Shown here: positions 1 through 9,315 of the stretch, in pieces
Position numbering within the stretch: the stretch's first letter is position 1
Layout: every line of letters starts with the position of its first letter
Origin: Candidatus Dormiibacterota bacterium
Lineage (GTDB): Bacteria; Chloroflexota; Dormibacteria; Aeolococcales; Aeolococcaceae
DNA: 64,000 bases
Direction: 5' to 3'
Assembly: GCA_003162415.1 (NCBI GenBank)
Contig: PMOL01000013.1
Location: 186,001 to 250,000, forward strand
The notes under the pieces: generated by a model
Seen by the model: the letters and a program-made list of their open reading frames with translations, nothing else
What the model was told of the DNA's origin: nothing
Database searches by the model: none
Made by a program: the position numbers and the translations under genes

Positions 1-179
1 AGCAAAGCCTGGCGATCCGCTCGATCCCTCGCGACTGTGCGCTGATCGCTGCCATCGATCGATGGTACGCGCACCAGCTCGTCAGATCGGGTTCGTCAAA
101 GATCCCATAAAGCTGGGATGGCGGCACGCTCAAGCGTCGCCGTACTCTCGAACCACAGATCACGGACGAGGAGAACGCA

Positions 180-464
180 ATGGTCACGCTGCACATTCAA
201 CATTCGATCACAGACTTCGACACCTGGACGTCAGCGTTCCAGCGGTTCGGCGACGCGCGGTCCAACGCCGGTGTTCGCGCGGAGCGGATCCAGCGACCCG
301 TGGACGACCCCAAGTACGTCGTGATCGACCTCGACTTCGACACCGCCGGTGAGGCGCGGTCGTTCCAGGCTTTCCTGACCACCCAGGTATGGGCGAACCC
401 CAAGAATTCGCCAGGTTTGGCCGGAACACCTGCAACGATGATTCTTGAACTCTCCACGCTCTGA
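180..464 (+). CDS. Small hypothetical protein, possible dimeric alpha/beta-barrel fold
   Basis: A 94-residue protein starting at ATG 180, with a GAGGAG ribosome site a few bases upstream. Its alternation of beta strands and helices (HIQHSITDFDTWTSAFQRFG near the N terminus, YVVIDLDFDT in the middle) resembles small stand-alone dimeric alpha/beta-barrel proteins. I see no catalytic signature and cannot assign a substrate. It lies 118 bp upstream of a dienelactone hydrolase gene on the same strand, so the two may be cotranscribed. The first 179 bases of the window show no supportable gene. The fold is an inference from pattern only. Confidence 0.6.
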   Translation: MVTLHIQHSITDFDTWTSAFQRFGDARSNAGVRAERIQRPVDDPKYVVIDLDFDTAGEARSFQAFLTTQVWANPKNSPGLAGTPATMILELSTL

Positions 465-582
465 CCGCAAGAGCCCCGTCCATCCGCAACATGGCCCTCG
501 CAGCGGGGTTCGACGACCGGCGACCGGAGCAGACCGATCTCGAGACTGCTGATGGCCGAGGAGGTTGTAAGGTCGGCCGCAA

Positions 583-1299
583 GTGGCCACTCTGAGCGAC
601 CTGGAATATGAAGCCGACGGCCTGGTGATGGTCGGCCGCATGGCGCTGCCGGCCGGCGGTGAGCGGGTCCCGGCGGTGCTGATCGCTCATGGGGCACCTG
701 GCCTGGATGACTATTGCCGGAGCCGTCCTGAGCTCCTGGCCGACCTCGGCTACGCCGCACTGGCGATGGATTACCACGGAGGGGGACGCCCCTATTCAGA
801 CCCTAGCGCGCTTGCGGCTCGTCTACATGACATCAACTCTGATCCGGACCGTCTGCGAGCCTTGGGCACAGCTGGATTGGACGCTCTGCTGAGCCAGGAG
901 CGTGTCGACCACACGCGGATCGCCGCCGTCGGGTACTGCTTCGGAGCCGTGGTCGTGATGGAGCTGGCCAGAACTGGAGCGGACATCAAGGCAATCGTCG
1001 GATTCCACCCCGGTCTGACGTCGTCTCGCCCGGAGGACTCAGCCAATATCGTGGGTCGGGTGTTGATGTGCGTGGGCGCCGACGACCCCCTCGTCCCGAT
1101 CGGGGACCGAGCCGGCTTCGAGGAAGAAATGCGCGCCGCGGGAGTCGACTGGCAGATGAACCTCTACGGTGGCGCTAAACACCGCTTCACCGATCCAAAC
1201 GCCGCCGCAGGGGGTGTACCCGGTTTGGAGTACAACCATCGAGCTGCGGAGCGATCGTGGCGGGCCATGCTCGACCTCTTCGAAGAGACCCTCGCCTGA
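583..1299 (+). CDS. Dienelactone hydrolase family protein
   Basis: A 238-residue cytoplasmic alpha/beta hydrolase. The family triad is visible: Cys119 in GYCFGA, Asp168 in GADDPLVP and His200 in GAKHRF. A cysteine nucleophile in place of serine is typical of dienelactone hydrolases, which open lactone rings in aromatic catabolism; many relatives act on unknown esters. I took the GTG at 583 as start because the family N terminus (LEYEADGLVMVGRMALP) begins just after it. No aromatic-degradation genes are adjacent, so the substrate is unknown. It ends 33 bp before a convergent decayed gene. Confidence 0.85.
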   Translation: MATLSDLEYEADGLVMVGRMALPAGGERVPAVLIAHGAPGLDDYCRSRPELLADLGYAALAMDYHGGGRPYSDPSALAARLHDINSDPDRLRALGTAGLDALLSQERVDHTRIAAVGYCFGAVVVMELARTGADIKAIVGFHPGLTSSRPEDSANIVGRVLMCVGADDPLVPIGDRAGFEEEMRAAGVDWQMNLYGGAKHRFTDPNAAAGGVPGLEYNHRAAERSWRAMLDLFEETLA

Positions 1300-1331
1300 C
1301 ATCGGTCAGGTGCTTGGTCGGCGTTGGTCCG

Positions 1332-1792
1332 TTAGACAAGCTGCCAGTACACTGCGACGTCGAAGTGACCGGTCTCGGGGTCGGGTCTCCGTAGACCTCC
1401 CATGACACGCCGGTCAGCTCTCGGCGCTGCTGCGAGCACCATGTCCGGACCGCGTCATGTTCCGCACCGATCTGTGAAGGCCCTCCCACGTGGACCGTCG
1501 TCGCTGCTTCAGTAGCAGGCAGTATTGAAGGCACCACCCGGCTGGCGGCCTCGAACGGTTCGGTCACCTGGACGCCAACCTCGACGGCGAACCCCAATCC
1601 CCGGCCGTTACTCCGGTACAGAAAGACGTTGTGCCCATCGGTTCGGAGACCAGGAGAGGCCCGGAGGAATGCCCACACCTCGTCAAGTAGCCTGGGCCAC
1701 AATCGCGGGAATTCCCGCGCCGTGGTATCCGCCTTCACCACCGCCGTACGACATTCGGTCGTCTGTTCGATTCTCACGCCGTATGCAGTCAT
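1332..1792 (-). pseudogene. GyrI-like small-molecule-binding domain protein, frameshifted
   Basis: The reading frame from ATG 1792 encodes a GyrI/effector-binding-like domain up to WEVYGDP. It then slips into an unrelated frame that runs on to 1187. In the -1 frame, directly after GDP, the natural family ending resumes (DPETGHFDVAVYWQLV) and stops at TAA 1332-1334. The shift therefore lies in the C/G-rich stretch around 1376-1386, where one missing base would explain it. Proteins of this type bind drug-like or amphipathic ligands. Either the gene is dead, or the assembly has an indel here. Intact length would be about 153 residues. Confidence 0.7.
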
Positions 1793-1837
1793 AGTCCTCT
1801 GCAGCGCGGTTTTGAATCGGTCTCGGAACTCCGGCGG

Positions 1838-2131
1838 TCAGTAGTGGTGGTTGTTGATGGTGACAGGAATCGTCGCTGACCCCCCAACACTGTCGGTGAC
1901 AGTCAGGCTGCTCGGGGCGGCGTTCGCCCGGAAGTAGGCGAGCAAGGTGCCGTCGCCGCCGTTGTAGGGGGCTTTCTCGGTGATGGTTCCGAGTTTCGAG
2001 CCGGTGGAGGTCACGTAGATCGTGTATGTGGCGCTGTTATTGACGTCGAAGCCGTCGACCTGCACCGTCAGGAACTTTCGGGTCCAGACCGCCCCGCGCA
2101 GGAACAGGGTTGGACCAGGCTCGCATGACAA
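1838..2131 (-). CDS. Partial secreted-type beta-sandwich domain
   Basis: This 97-residue frame is rich in Thr, Val, Ser and Asn. Its short strands (FLTVQVDGFDVNNSATYTIY, then SSLTVTDSVGGSATIPVTIN) look like an Ig- or adhesin-like extracellular domain. No signal peptide or convincing ribosome site precedes it and the frame is closed upstream. It is probably the C-terminal remnant of a larger exported protein rather than a complete gene. Function unknown. Confidence 0.35.
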   Translation of the reverse strand: MSCEPGPTLFLRGAVWTRKFLTVQVDGFDVNNSATYTIYVTSTGSKLGTITEKAPYNGGDGTLLAYFRANAAPSSLTVTDSVGGSATIPVTINNHHY

Positions 2132-2262
2132 TCCCCCTCGGCAGTGACTCCCCCAACCGCATAACGTGACGGGTTACGCCTCTCGACGCTGAGGCGTTGC
2201 AGATGGTCTGGCGCGTCTGTCGGAATGGTCTTCTCCTCCACCGGCAATCTGCGCCGCTGGAC

Positions 2263-2853
2263 TCAAGGAAGCCGGATCAGGTTGAGGCCGGCCAGCGGAC
2301 CACCGATCTGCTGCATCCTGCCGCCGGCCACGAGCTCGCCGAGGTCGACGGCGAAGAAGCCTGCGTCCGCGAAAAGTTGGACAACCTCGGACTTGGCATC
2401 TGCGTCGTCGCCGGAGAGGAAGATCACACGCTGGCCGCCTGACTCGTGCGGGTCGGCGGCGAGTACCGGAGCGCCGAGTGTGTTCGCGACCTTCACGACG
2501 CGTGCGCCGGGCATCAGCTCGGCGACCACCTCGCTCGACGTCCTCACGCCGAGGTCGCTGCCGTCGAAGTCATTGGTAGCGTCCAGGACGATCTGGCCGC
2601 TCCAGGTGAGGCCCTGCACTGCGTCGCGCAGGCGAGGCCATGGCACGGCGAGGACCACGACCCGCGCGCCCGCCGCGTGCGCCACTGTTCCCGCCGACGC
2701 CCCGTCCGGAAGTGACGCGATGACGGAGTCCAGCGTGTCGGGACCGCGGCTGTTGGCCAGAAGCACGTGGCGGCCGGCCCGCAGCGCCGTCCACGCCATC
2801 GCCTGCCCTAATCGCCCCGCTCCGACGATTCCAATCAGTCTGTCATCGCTCAC
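2263..2853 (-). CDS. NADP oxidoreductase, coenzyme F420-dependent family
   Basis: A 196-residue Rossmann protein with the nucleotide-binding loop GIVGAGRLGQA at its N terminus, then LLANSRGP, then the family segment IVLDATN and KVANTLGAP. This is the pattern of NADPH:F420 reductase-like proteins, many of which are NADP-binding oxidoreductases of unknown substrate. It starts 10 bases after the stop of the truncated glycosylase frame and sits downstream of the metallo-beta-lactamase-fold gene, so it is probably translated from the same message. Confidence 0.75.
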   Translation of the reverse strand: MSDDRLIGIVGAGRLGQAMAWTALRAGRHVLLANSRGPDTLDSVIASLPDGASAGTVAHAAGARVVVLAVPWPRLRDAVQGLTWSGQIVLDATNDFDGSDLGVRTSSEVVAELMPGARVVKVANTLGAPVLAADPHESGGQRVIFLSGDDADAKSEVVQLFADAGFFAVDLGELVAGGRMQQIGGPLAGLNLIRLP

Positions 2854-2862
2854 GTCTGTCCC

Positions 2863-3033
2863 TCATACCACCTGAAAGATCAGAGTCCCGAAGGCGTCGA
2901 GCGGTGGAAGCTCCTGCAACCAGGCGCGCGGCCGGAAATCCGGCCGCGCGTCGATGAGCTGCGCCATCACCGGGTCGGCCTTGCGAAGATACGCGACCGC
3001 GGTGGGCTCCGCCAGCGCCGCCGCAACGCTCAC
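2863..3033 (-). pseudogene. Truncated HhH-GPD (AlkA-like) DNA glycosylase N terminus
   Basis: A 56-residue frame starts at GTG 3033, overlapping the stop of the upstream gene by four bases (GTGA). It encodes the typical N terminus of actinobacterial DNA-3-methyladenine glycosylase-like proteins (YLRKADPVMAQLIDARPDF, then LDAFGTLIFQVV). It stops exactly where family members continue with a GQQLS-type motif, so the helix-hairpin-helix and catalytic Asp are missing. A deletion joining this stub to the following NADP oxidoreductase is the simplest explanation. Confidence 0.6.
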
Positions 3034-4001
3034 GGGTGCACCTGTGAGCCGACCCCGTTGTCGAGGCGCACCGACTCCATGACCCAGAAGGTTGTGCTTG
3101 GGGTGAACACGTCGGCCGCGGCGAGGACGCCCGTGTACTTGTCGATCACCGGCTTCGCCGCGTTGTTGGTCACGGCGTCGAGGTATCCCTTCACTCCGGC
3201 CCAAGCGTTGGCGCCGTACTTCATGAAATACGGAGTGGGGTCGGTGGTCGCCAGCGCCGTCTTAACGTTCTCCACGATATCGCTCATGTACTGCTGGTGC
3301 AGGATCACGTCCTCGCGCGTTCCGAGCCTGCCGAGGTGGCCGCTGACCAGGTGCTTCCAGGGATAGGTGAGCGCATGGGCGGGCGCTTCCAGATAGCCCG
3401 GGATGTCCTGGGTGAGGTTGCTGACATACACCGGTACCCAGCCTGAGTTGACGATGTCCACCATCATCAGCGTGTCGTGCTCGGGGAAGTGGATGAAGGT
3501 CATATCGGGCGCGTGGCTGGCGCCGTGCCACGCCAGCTCGATCCGTTCGCCGCCGATCTCCAGGGTACGGCGGTCCTGGAATGTTTCCTCGTTGGCGGGC
3601 CGCGCCGGGTCGTTGTCGCGCAGCAGAAGTCGGCGCGTCTCCTCGCTGCCGATGCGCACCGCGTTCTTGTCGAAGAGGAACGATGCGCCGACGTGGTCGG
3701 CGTGATGGTGCGAGTAGATGATGTGTGTGACCTTGTTGCTCACGCCGTCGGCCGCTGCGATCTCGTCGATGGCGCGTTGCAGGTTGTGGCCGATGGTGGG
3801 CGGCGCGTCGAGCAGGACGACGCCGTCGTGAGTGGTCAAGAACGCCGCCTGGTAGACGCCGTCGGTGACCCAGTACAGGTTTCGCTCCACGCGTCCGACG
3901 TGGTAGCCCTGCTCGTTGAGGGCGGGTCCGAGTGCGGTGGCGGGAACCGGCGCATAGTCCGGCATGGTGTCGGTGGCGGTCGCCACGTCAGAGCTGCTCA
4001 T
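3030..4001 (-). CDS. Metallo-beta-lactamase-fold hydrolase
   Basis: A 323-residue MBL-fold protein. The zinc ligand motif HxHxDH is present as HHHADH (His98, His100, Asp102, His103), with a further metal-site region LMMVDIVNSG. The N terminus (GYHVGRVERNLYWVTDGVYQ) resembles SoxH/quinoprotein-relay-like hydrolases. An AAGGAGA ribosome site precedes ATG 4001. It lies 45 bp downstream of an isochorismatase-family gene on the same strand, forming a likely operon that continues into the NADP oxidoreductase. Substrate unknown. Confidence 0.85.
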   Translation of the reverse strand: MSSSDVATATDTMPDYAPVPATALGPALNEQGYHVGRVERNLYWVTDGVYQAAFLTTHDGVVLLDAPPTIGHNLQRAIDEIAAADGVSNKVTHIIYSHHHADHVGASFLFDKNAVRIGSEETRRLLLRDNDPARPANEETFQDRRTLEIGGERIELAWHGASHAPDMTFIHFPEHDTLMMVDIVNSGWVPVYVSNLTQDIPGYLEAPAHALTYPWKHLVSGHLGRLGTREDVILHQQYMSDIVENVKTALATTDPTPYFMKYGANAWAGVKGYLDAVTNNAAKPVIDKYTGVLAAADVFTPSTTFWVMESVRLDNGVGSQVHP

Positions 4002-4045
4002 TCATCGTCTCCTTGTATGCAGGGTGTGGGTTCGGTGTCCTGAGA

Positions 4046-4660
4046 TCAGGCGGTCTTGAGGAGACGAGTGGTGAGCACGATGTCGACGACGTCGGGAACG
4101 GTCTCTACTCGGGCCCAGTCGCGCTGCAGCTCACATGCCAGTGACACCCAGCTGATCGGCTTCGCCCCGGCCTGGACGATCCGCTCCAGACCTCCGCGGT
4201 GGGCTTCCGGGGATGTGCCGCCGACAGCATCGACGACCGGATAGACCTCGAACCCTGCGCGCAGTGCGTCAAGCGTCGGGAAGGCCAGGCACACCTCAGT
4301 CCACAGCGCCGTCATGATCAGTTTCCTTCGGCCGGTTGCCTCGACGGCCCGGCGGAACTCGACGTCTTCCCACGAGTTGATCGTGGTTCTGTCGATCTCC
4401 TCGTGCTCGGAGAGAACTGCCTTCAGCTCAGGTATGGTCGGCCCCTGGCCGTGTGCGACGTTTACGGTCGACAGCACGACCGGCAGGCGGAAGGTCTCGG
4501 CGAGGCGGGCGACCGAGACGATGTTGTCGACCAAAAGGTCGTGGTCGATGGACCGGACGGACTGAATCTGACTCGGCTGGTAGTCGATGACCACCAGCGC
4601 CGCGTTCTGCGGCGTCAGCAGATGGTCGGTGACGGGGTCGCGGATGGGCTCACTTGTCAT
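4046..4660 (-). CDS. Isochorismatase-family hydrolase, YcaC-like
   Basis: A 204-residue cysteine-hydrolase fold protein. Asp26 in VVIDYQPSQ and the nucleophile region ALWTEVCLAFP (Cys124) are visible, and RTTINSWED fits the YcaC subgroup rather than true isochorismatases. Members of that subgroup have no firmly established substrate. The start at ATG 4660 faces the divergent LAL regulator (ATG 4786), leaving a 125-bp shared promoter region. It is the first gene of the operon with the MBL-fold hydrolase. Confidence 0.85.
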   Translation of the reverse strand: MTSEPIRDPVTDHLLTPQNAALVVIDYQPSQIQSVRSIDHDLLVDNIVSVARLAETFRLPVVLSTVNVAHGQGPTIPELKAVLSEHEEIDRTTINSWEDVEFRRAVEATGRRKLIMTALWTEVCLAFPTLDALRAGFEVYPVVDAVGGTSPEAHRGGLERIVQAGAKPISWVSLACELQRDWARVETVPDVVDIVLTTRLLKTA

Positions 4661-4785
4661 GTGGGGCAGCGTGGCGTCCGACCGCAGTGCATGGCGTCCA
4701 GGAAACCCATAGTCCTTGTGCGGCGGGGCACCCCAGCCGCCGACTCGACTACCGTGGGCGGCCTCAGATCAGGGGAGGACCAGGG

Positions 4786-7524
4786 ATGCTCCTCGGCCGG
4801 CAAGCCGAGTCCGCGGCACTCGACCGGCTCCTGCAGGCGGCGCGCAGCGGCAAGGGCGGGGCCATCGTCGTGCACGGAGAGCCGGGCATCGGCAAGTCCG
4901 CGTTGCTGGACCATGTGATCGCCGAGGCGACGGGGTTCCGCGTGTTGCGCACCGTGGGCAGCGAAGCGGAGATGGAGGTCCCCTTTGCCGCGCTGCATCA
5001 GCTCTGTGCCCCGACTCTCGTCAGTCTCGAGCGGCTCCCAGCGCTGCAACGCGATGCGCTCGGTGTCGCATTCGCGCTGACCGCAGGCCCCGCGCCGGAT
5101 CGCTTGGTGGTGGGCCTCGCGGTGCTCAATCTGCTGTCACAACTGGCCGGCGAGCGGCCGGTCCTGTGCGTCGTTGACGACGCGCAGTGGCTTGACCGGG
5201 AGTCGGCGCAGGCTGTTGCATTCGCTGCTCGACGGGTGGCGACGGAACACGTCGCTGCCGTGTTCGGTGCTCGGAACATCCCCAGAGAACTCGACGGACT
5301 TGCAGATCTCCGCGTAGAAGGCCTGGACCAGCCGGACGCGCTCACCCTGCTTCGCTCAGCGCTCCCCGATCGGCTGGACGAGGCCGTCCTGGAACGGATC
5401 GTCGCCGAAACTCATGGCAACCCACTCGCGCTGCTCGAGCTCCCGCGGGGGTTGACGCCCGCGCAGCTGGCCGGCGGGTTCGCCCTCCCGGTGTCGGTGC
5501 CGATTCCGCATCGCATCGAGGCGAGCTTTCGACGCCGGATCGTCAAACTCCCGCCGGACTCTCGGCGCCTGCTGCTCATCGCCGCCGCGGAGCCGACGGG
5601 CGATCCGGCACTGCTGTGGCGGGCTGCCGAGCGCTTGGGGATCGACGATTCCGCTGCGACGCCACTCGAAGAAGAGGGCCTCCTTGAACTGCGACCGCGC
5701 GTCGAGTTCCGTCACCCCCTCATTCGTTCTGCCGTTTACCAGGCGGTGCCCGCCGAGGAACGGCGCAGGGCTCACGGCGCGCTCGCCGAGGCAACGGACG
5801 CGGGGATCGATCCGGACCGCCACGCCTGGCACCGCTCGCAGGCGACCGTCCGACCCGACGAAGAGGTCGCCCGCGAGCTGGAGCTGTCGGCCGGGCGCGC
5901 CCAGGCGCGTGGCGGCCTGGCGGCTGCCGCCGCGTTCATGGAGAGATCGGCCGAGCTCACCGTCGACCCAAGCCTGCGCGCCGGCCGGGCCCTCGTCGCT
6001 GCCGAGGCGAAACGGCAGGCCGGCGCGCTGGAAGCGGCGCTGGCGCTCGCCACCCTCGCCGAGCGCGGGCCGTTGGACGACGTGCAGCGCGCGGAATTGG
6101 ACGTGGTTCGCGGCCGGATCTCGTTCGCCTCAGAACGCGGCAACGAGGCTCCGCGCCTCCTGCTCAAGGCTGCCCAGCAGCTCGAGCTCTACGACGTTCG
6201 GCGAGCGCGGGAGACGTATCTCGACGCCATCACGGCAGCGGTGTTCGCCGGCCGGCTCGCCCACGAGGCCAGTGCTCTGGATGTGGCGATGTCCGCACTC
6301 GCCGGTCCGCGACCGCCGGGCCCGCCACGCGCCTCGGACCTGCTGCTCGAGGGTCTCGCGCTGCTGATCGCCGAGGGTCCGGCCGCCGGCACCGGCGTCA
6401 TGAAGCAGGCTCTGGAGGCGTTCCGCGGCGAGGACATCAGCGTGGAGGAACGCCTGCGCTGGTCCTGGCTGGCGGCACGCGCCGCGGCCTTCATCTGGGA
6501 CTACGACAGTTGGGATCTCCTGACCGCGCGCCAGATTCAGGTCGCGCGCGATGCCGGTGCGCTTGCCGTGCTGCCCCTGACCCTCAGCACGACCGCCGGC
6601 GTGCGACTGTTCGCGGGCCAGCTCTCGATGGCGGCGTCGTTGGTCGAGCAGGTCGAGGCGGTGGCGGACGCAACCGATGCGCGAACGGCACGCTACGCCG
6701 CCCTTGCCGTGGCTGCCTTCCAGGGCCACGCGGACGAAGCGGGCAAGCTGATCGACGCCGCCGCCAAGGATTTCACCTCCAGGGGAGAGGGCATGGGCGT
6801 GACCCTCGCGCGATGGGCTGCTGCGGCTCTCTGCAACGGGCTCGCCCGCTACGATGAAGCGTTCGCGGCCGCCGCGGAGGCACTCGAGGACCCTGGTGAG
6901 CTGTGGTTCTCGCCCTGGGCGACGGTCGAGTTGATCGAGGCGGCCAGTCGCACGGGGCGAGCGGCTGCAGCCGAGCCGGCGCTGGAACGACTCGTGGTGG
7001 GCACCTCGGCGAGCGGAACGGCCTGGGCTCGCGCCATCGAGGACCGCTCCCGCGCACTGCTCAGCATTGGAAGCACGGCCGAGACCCTCTATCGCGACGC
7101 TCTCGATCAGCTCGCACCGACTGCGCTGCGCTTCGACCTCGCCCGCACCCATCTCGTCTTCGGCGAATGGCTGAGGCGCGAGCATCAGCCCGCGGCGGCA
7201 CGCGAACAGCTGCGCGCGGCGCACCGGCTGTTCACCGAGTTCGGCGCGGACGGCTTCGCGGAACGCGCCCGCATCGAACTGCGCGCCACGGGGGAGCACG
7301 CGCGCAAGAGAACCCCGGACACGAGCAGCGACCTCACGCCGCAGGAGACCCGGGTGGCGCATCTGGTGGGGCTGGGTGACACGAACGCCGAGATCGCGAG
7401 CCAGCTGTTCATCAGCCCGAGCACCGTCGAGTACCACCTGCACAAGGTGTTCCGCAAGCTGGAGGTCAGGTCGCGAACACAGCTCGCTCGGCGGATGCTC
7501 GAGCCCGGCGCTCGCGCCTCCTGA
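4786..7524 (+). CDS. Large ATP-binding LuxR-family (LAL) transcriptional regulator
   Basis: A 912-residue regulator. The N terminus carries an AAA-type ATPase with Walker A GEPGIGKS (about residues 31-38) and Walker B VLCVVDDAQWLD (about 126-137). Alpha-helical repeat-like sequence follows, and a C-terminal LuxR helix-turn-helix (LTPQETRVAHLV, then TVEYHLHKVFRKL, about 850-905). The frame is open further upstream, but AGGGGAGG at 4771-4778 and the family start LLGRQAESAALDRLL place the start at ATG 4786. It is divergent from the isochorismatase/MBL operon and may control it; no effector is evident. Confidence 0.9.
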   Translation: MLLGRQAESAALDRLLQAARSGKGGAIVVHGEPGIGKSALLDHVIAEATGFRVLRTVGSEAEMEVPFAALHQLCAPTLVSLERLPALQRDALGVAFALTAGPAPDRLVVGLAVLNLLSQLAGERPVLCVVDDAQWLDRESAQAVAFAARRVATEHVAAVFGARNIPRELDGLADLRVEGLDQPDALTLLRSALPDRLDEAVLERIVAETHGNPLALLELPRGLTPAQLAGGFALPVSVPIPHRIEASFRRRIVKLPPDSRRLLLIAAAEPTGDPALLWRAAERLGIDDSAATPLEEEGLLELRPRVEFRHPLIRSAVYQAVPAEERRRAHGALAEATDAGIDPDRHAWHRSQATVRPDEEVARELELSAGRAQARGGLAAAAAFMERSAELTVDPSLRAGRALVAAEAKRQAGALEAALALATLAERGPLDDVQRAELDVVRGRISFASERGNEAPRLLLKAAQQLELYDVRRARETYLDAITAAVFAGRLAHEASALDVAMSALAGPRPPGPPRASDLLLEGLALLIAEGPAAGTGVMKQALEAFRGEDISVEERLRWSWLAARAAAFIWDYDSWDLLTARQIQVARDAGALAVLPLTLSTTAGVRLFAGQLSMAASLVEQVEAVADATDARTARYAALAVAAFQGHADEAGKLIDAAAKDFTSRGEGMGVTLARWAAAALCNGLARYDEAFAAAAEALEDPGELWFSPWATVELIEAASRTGRAAAAEPALERLVVGTSASGTAWARAIEDRSRALLSIGSTAETLYRDALDQLAPTALRFDLARTHLVFGEWLRREHQPAAAREQLRAAHRLFTEFGADGFAERARIELRATGEHARKRTPDTSSDLTPQETRVAHLVGLGDTNAEIASQLFISPSTVEYHLHKVFRKLEVRSRTQLARRMLEPGARAS

Positions 7525-7550
7525 CGCGACCGCGCCGGCGGAACGCAGGT

Positions 7551-8465
7551 TCAGGCGGCGGGCGTGACGTGAGCCGCCGCAAAGTTCGCAGTTATGAAGG
7601 CGGCCGCACGATCAAGAGCTGCATCCCCCTCGTCGAGCACGGCCGCGTACGCCTGGAAGACGTGCGGAACTCCGGGAACCACGTCGAGGGTCACGGCGAC
7701 GTCCGCGGTGGCTGCCCGTGCCGCCAGACGGATCGCGTCACTGAGGAGGATCTCGTGGGAGCCCACCTGGATCAGCATCGGGGGTAGCCCAGAGAGATCA
7801 CCCGTTACGGGGCTGATGTACGGGTCAGAGGCGTCGGCGTCCGCTACATAGTCGGTCACGCGCCGTCTGAGCCCGTCTGGCGTAAGGAGGGGGTCGAGCG
7901 CCTCTCTGTCGACGAGACTTTCCCCGGACAACGTCAGGTCGGCATACGGAGACATCAATAAGGCCGATGACGGTAACGCCTTGCCCGCGTCTCTCAATGC
8001 CAGGAGCGTTGCCATTGCCAGCCCGGCTCCAGCCGACTCGCCGGCAAGTGCGATCCGGCCCGGGTCTACCCCTTGCTGGAGAAGTCCCTCGTAAGCGGCG
8101 CGCGCATCCTGGAGCGCGGCCGGATACGGATGCTCGGGCGCCAGGCGGTAATCAACGGTGATGACCTTGGTGGCAGTCCGTCTGGCGAGATCGGCCACCA
8201 GCGGCACTGACGCCGCCGCCGACCCGATCACATAGACGCCTCCGTGGAAGTAAAGAATCACGTCCGCAGAGTCGGTACCGTCGATTGTGACCTCAATTGC
8301 GCCAATTCCCCCGACTGCAATCGGCATCTTTCGGACATCAGGGGCCACGGGGACGTGCCGCATCACTTCCTCAAAGGTGGCCCGTAACGTCGGAACGTCG
8401 GCCGCTGTGTCGAGCGGCGCGCTGCGCAGCATCGCGTCAAGCTCCGTTTGCTGTTGCTTGCTCAT
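7551..8465 (-). CDS. Alpha/beta hydrolase of the hormone-sensitive lipase family
   Basis: A 304-residue esterase. The HSL-type oxyanion motif HGG (residues 74-76, in YFHGGVYVIGS) and nucleophile elbow GESAG (Ser144) are clear. The C-terminal LLSDA and VPHVFQ supply the expected Asp and His. These enzymes hydrolyse short acyl esters; the physiological substrate here is unknown. The gene converges on the LAL regulator with a 26-bp gap. Confidence 0.87.
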   Translation of the reverse strand: MSKQQQTELDAMLRSAPLDTAADVPTLRATFEEVMRHVPVAPDVRKMPIAVGGIGAIEVTIDGTDSADVILYFHGGVYVIGSAAASVPLVADLARRTATKVITVDYRLAPEHPYPAALQDARAAYEGLLQQGVDPGRIALAGESAGAGLAMATLLALRDAGKALPSSALLMSPYADLTLSGESLVDREALDPLLTPDGLRRRVTDYVADADASDPYISPVTGDLSGLPPMLIQVGSHEILLSDAIRLAARAATADVAVTLDVVPGVPHVFQAYAAVLDEGDAALDRAAAFITANFAAAHVTPAA

Positions 8466-8777
8466 CGGCTCTTCTCCAGTCTTGTGTCCAGTGGACCTGT
8501 GGTAACGCGTGCGGGGGTGCCGGTCTTCCAGCTCGCACTGCCCCGGTTAAGATCGTGGTTGTCACGGAGCTGGATGGCATCTAGGAAAGCCCTAGTTCGG
8601 CCGGTCGGCGCCGAGATCCGGAGTGGGCTGACGGGTTCTGCGCGCCGCAGGCAGCGACGTCAGCACTCGGGGCGGGCGTCGCCGGACTGTGGGTCTCCCA
8701 GATGCGAAGGCTGCGGCGCTCCGCCACGGTGGATACTGAATGTTGCCCCACGACCAAAGAGACGCGAGGAGGCTGGC

Positions 8778-9224
8778 ATGCCTGATGCGAACGACTGGAA
8801 CCAGAGCACCATCAAGGAGTTCCGTGCGAACGGCGGTCGCGTCGGCGGCACCTTCGAAGGCGCGCCCCTCGTGCTCGTGCACCATCAAGGGCGCAAGAGC
8901 GGACGCGAGTACGTCACCCCGACGATGTACCTGCCTGACGACGCCGACAACGGCACAATCCACGTGTTCGCAACCAAGGCCGGGGCACCGTCGAACCCTG
9001 ACTGGTACTACAACCTCATCGCCATTGGCGCAGGCACCGTCGAACGCGACACTGAGACGTACCCCGTGACCGTACGCGAGCTCAAGGGCGACGAGCGCGA
9101 CCGCATCTACGACGAGCAGGCGCGCCGGTATCCGGGCTTCGCCGACTACGCGCAGCGCACTGCGGGCATCCGAACGATCCCGGTGCTGGAATTGAAGCGC
9201 CCCTCCCCTTCCTCGGACGCTTAG
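8778..9224 (+). CDS. Deazaflavin (F420)-dependent nitroreductase-family protein
   Basis: A 148-residue protein of the Ddn type. It shows the split-barrel signature seen in actinobacterial F420 enzymes: FEGAPLVLVHHQGRKSGREY, then YLPDDADNG, VFATKAGAPSNPDWYYNLIA and VTVRELKGDERDRIYDEQ. It probably binds F420 and reduces quinones or nitro compounds in the cytoplasm or at the membrane. The frame is open upstream, but GAGGAGG just before ATG 8778 and the family N terminus fix the start. Confidence 0.9.
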   Translation: MPDANDWNQSTIKEFRANGGRVGGTFEGAPLVLVHHQGRKSGREYVTPTMYLPDDADNGTIHVFATKAGAPSNPDWYYNLIAIGAGTVERDTETYPVTVRELKGDERDRIYDEQARRYPGFADYAQRTAGIRTIPVLELKRPSPSSDA

Positions 9225-9259
9225 CTCGACGGACCGCAGGACGCGGTAGATCGCGTCCG

Positions 9260-9305
9260 GCGGGGAGACCGGACTCGAGCCTGCGACCTTTGGTCCCCCC
9301 GACCA
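9260..9305 (-). repeat. Degraded 3' portion of a tRNA-Pro (integration-scar-like)
   Basis: On the minus strand this reads like the 3' half of a tRNA: a CGGGGG-rich anticodon loop, then GGTCGCAGG, the T-loop CTCGAGT, and the acceptor CTCCCCG. It matches the remnant at 53833-53880 closely. The 5' half (D arm) is missing and the loop has changes, so it is not a functional tRNA. Such fragments are usually left by integrative elements that target tRNA 3' ends. It lies between two convergent genes. Confidence 0.55.
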
Positions 9306-9315
9306 CTGCTTATAT

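Noticed and set aside
6130-7443. A 437-codon minus-strand frame inside the LAL regulator
   Set aside because: Antisense to recognised coding sequence, no family features.
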